Notes under the pieces: model-generated
Databases searched by the model: none
What the model was told of the DNA's origin: nothing
Seen by the model: only the letters and a program-made list of their open reading frames with translations
DNA from: CAVSWT01 sp963782985
GTDB taxonomy: Bacteria > Bacteroidota > Ignavibacteria > Ignavibacteriales > Ignavibacteriaceae
Direction of reading: 5' to 3'
Length of the DNA stretch: 64,000 nucleotides
NCBI GenBank assembly: GCA_963782985.1
Contig: CAWALU010000012.1
Coordinates: 124,001 to 188,000 of the forward strand
Shown: positions 63,923 through 64,000 of the stretch, in pieces
Layout of the letters: each line of letters opens with the position of its first letter
Position numbering within the stretch: position 1 is the stretch's first letter
Made by a program: the position numbers and the translations under genes

Positions 63923-64000
63923 TTATTTAAAAGCTGCGACGCCTGGCAAAGTTTTTCCTTCTAAAAATTCTAATGAAGCTCCGCCTCCGGTTGAAACGTG
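63923..64000 (-). CDS. pgk: Phosphoglycerate kinase, C-terminal end only
   Basis: The last 25 codons and stop of a gene that starts beyond the window edge. The sequence H-V-S-T-G-G-G-A-S-L-E-F-L-E-G-K followed by T-L-P-G-V-A-A matches the highly conserved C-terminus of phosphoglycerate kinase, with the nucleotide-binding G-G-G-A-S loop. It performs the first ATP-generating step of glycolysis. Confidence 0.92.
   Translation of the reverse strand, partial: HVSTGGGASLEFLEGKTLPGVAAFK

Noticed and set aside
1..64000. tRNA, rRNA or riboswitch
   Set aside because: No cloverleaf, rRNA-like segment or recognisable aptamer was seen in any intergenic gap; gaps are short and AT-rich.

Overview
The window looks like a chromosomal segment from a member of the Ignavibacteria (Ignavibacteriota/Chlorobiota, the Bacteroidetes-Chlorobi side of the tree). 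It is AT-rich. Several exported proteins end in the type IX secretion (T9SS) sorting domain with the Y-Q-N-Y-P-N-P-F-N-P signature. There is a PorV/PorQ-type protein, there are TonB-dependent receptors with carboxypeptidase-like N-terminal domains, and a DUF4249 lipoprotein follows one receptor. This taxonomic call is inference from gene content; no rRNA or tRNA gene is visible.

Layout. 1-3080: the 3' part of a TonB-dependent receptor and its DUF4249 lipoprotein. 3183-9887: housekeeping genes (typA/bipA, clpS, etfB-etfA, a bifunctional-nuclease/UVR protein, DUF2851). 9989-18407, all on the minus strand: purN-purH, mreB-mreC-mreD-mrdA-rodA for rod shape, and pyrF. 18468-24825: a TPR protein, pyrG, an MscS channel and the atpD-atpC pair. 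24912-39515: a large minus-strand block of secreted and outer-membrane proteins (PLD/lamin-tail T9SS protein, NHL lipoprotein, PorV/PorQ-like protein, TonB receptor, FlgD-like T9SS cargo). A small GIY-YIG nuclease gene sits in the middle of it, bounded by palindromes. 39806-49143: a plus-strand cluster of esterase, ATP-grasp ligase, YbdK-type carboxylate-amine ligase, class I glutamine amidotransferase, a second ATP-grasp-like protein, and a GH13-like protein whose gene is broken by a one-base frameshift. This is the best candidate for an uncharacterised metabolic system. 49127-52373: an FAD protein, an atypical SDR and a tetraheme cytochrome c. 52374-54731: a gene-poor, repeat-rich zone with a 21-bp tandem array, palindromic elements, a 122-residue ORF, a 33-residue remnant of a T9SS protein, marC and a MITE-like element. 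54732-59647: ackA, a 3-hydroxyacyl-CoA dehydrogenase, a lipoprotein and an ABC exporter. 59806-64000: recQ, a DUF4296-like lipoprotein, a rhomboid protease and the 3' end of pgk.

How the genes work together. The mre/mrd/rod run encodes the elongasome. The purN-purH, pyrF and pyrG genes make nucleotides. The Etf pair, 3-hydroxyacyl-CoA dehydrogenase, acetate kinase and ATP synthase subunits suggest fermentative and respiratory carbon metabolism. The secreted block suggests T9SS-dependent surface proteins. Several short palindromic elements share GTCATT / AATGAC ends. They have entered coding sequence in at least two places: the signal-peptide region of the PorV-like protein, and (a related palindromic insert) the sorting domain of the PLD protein.
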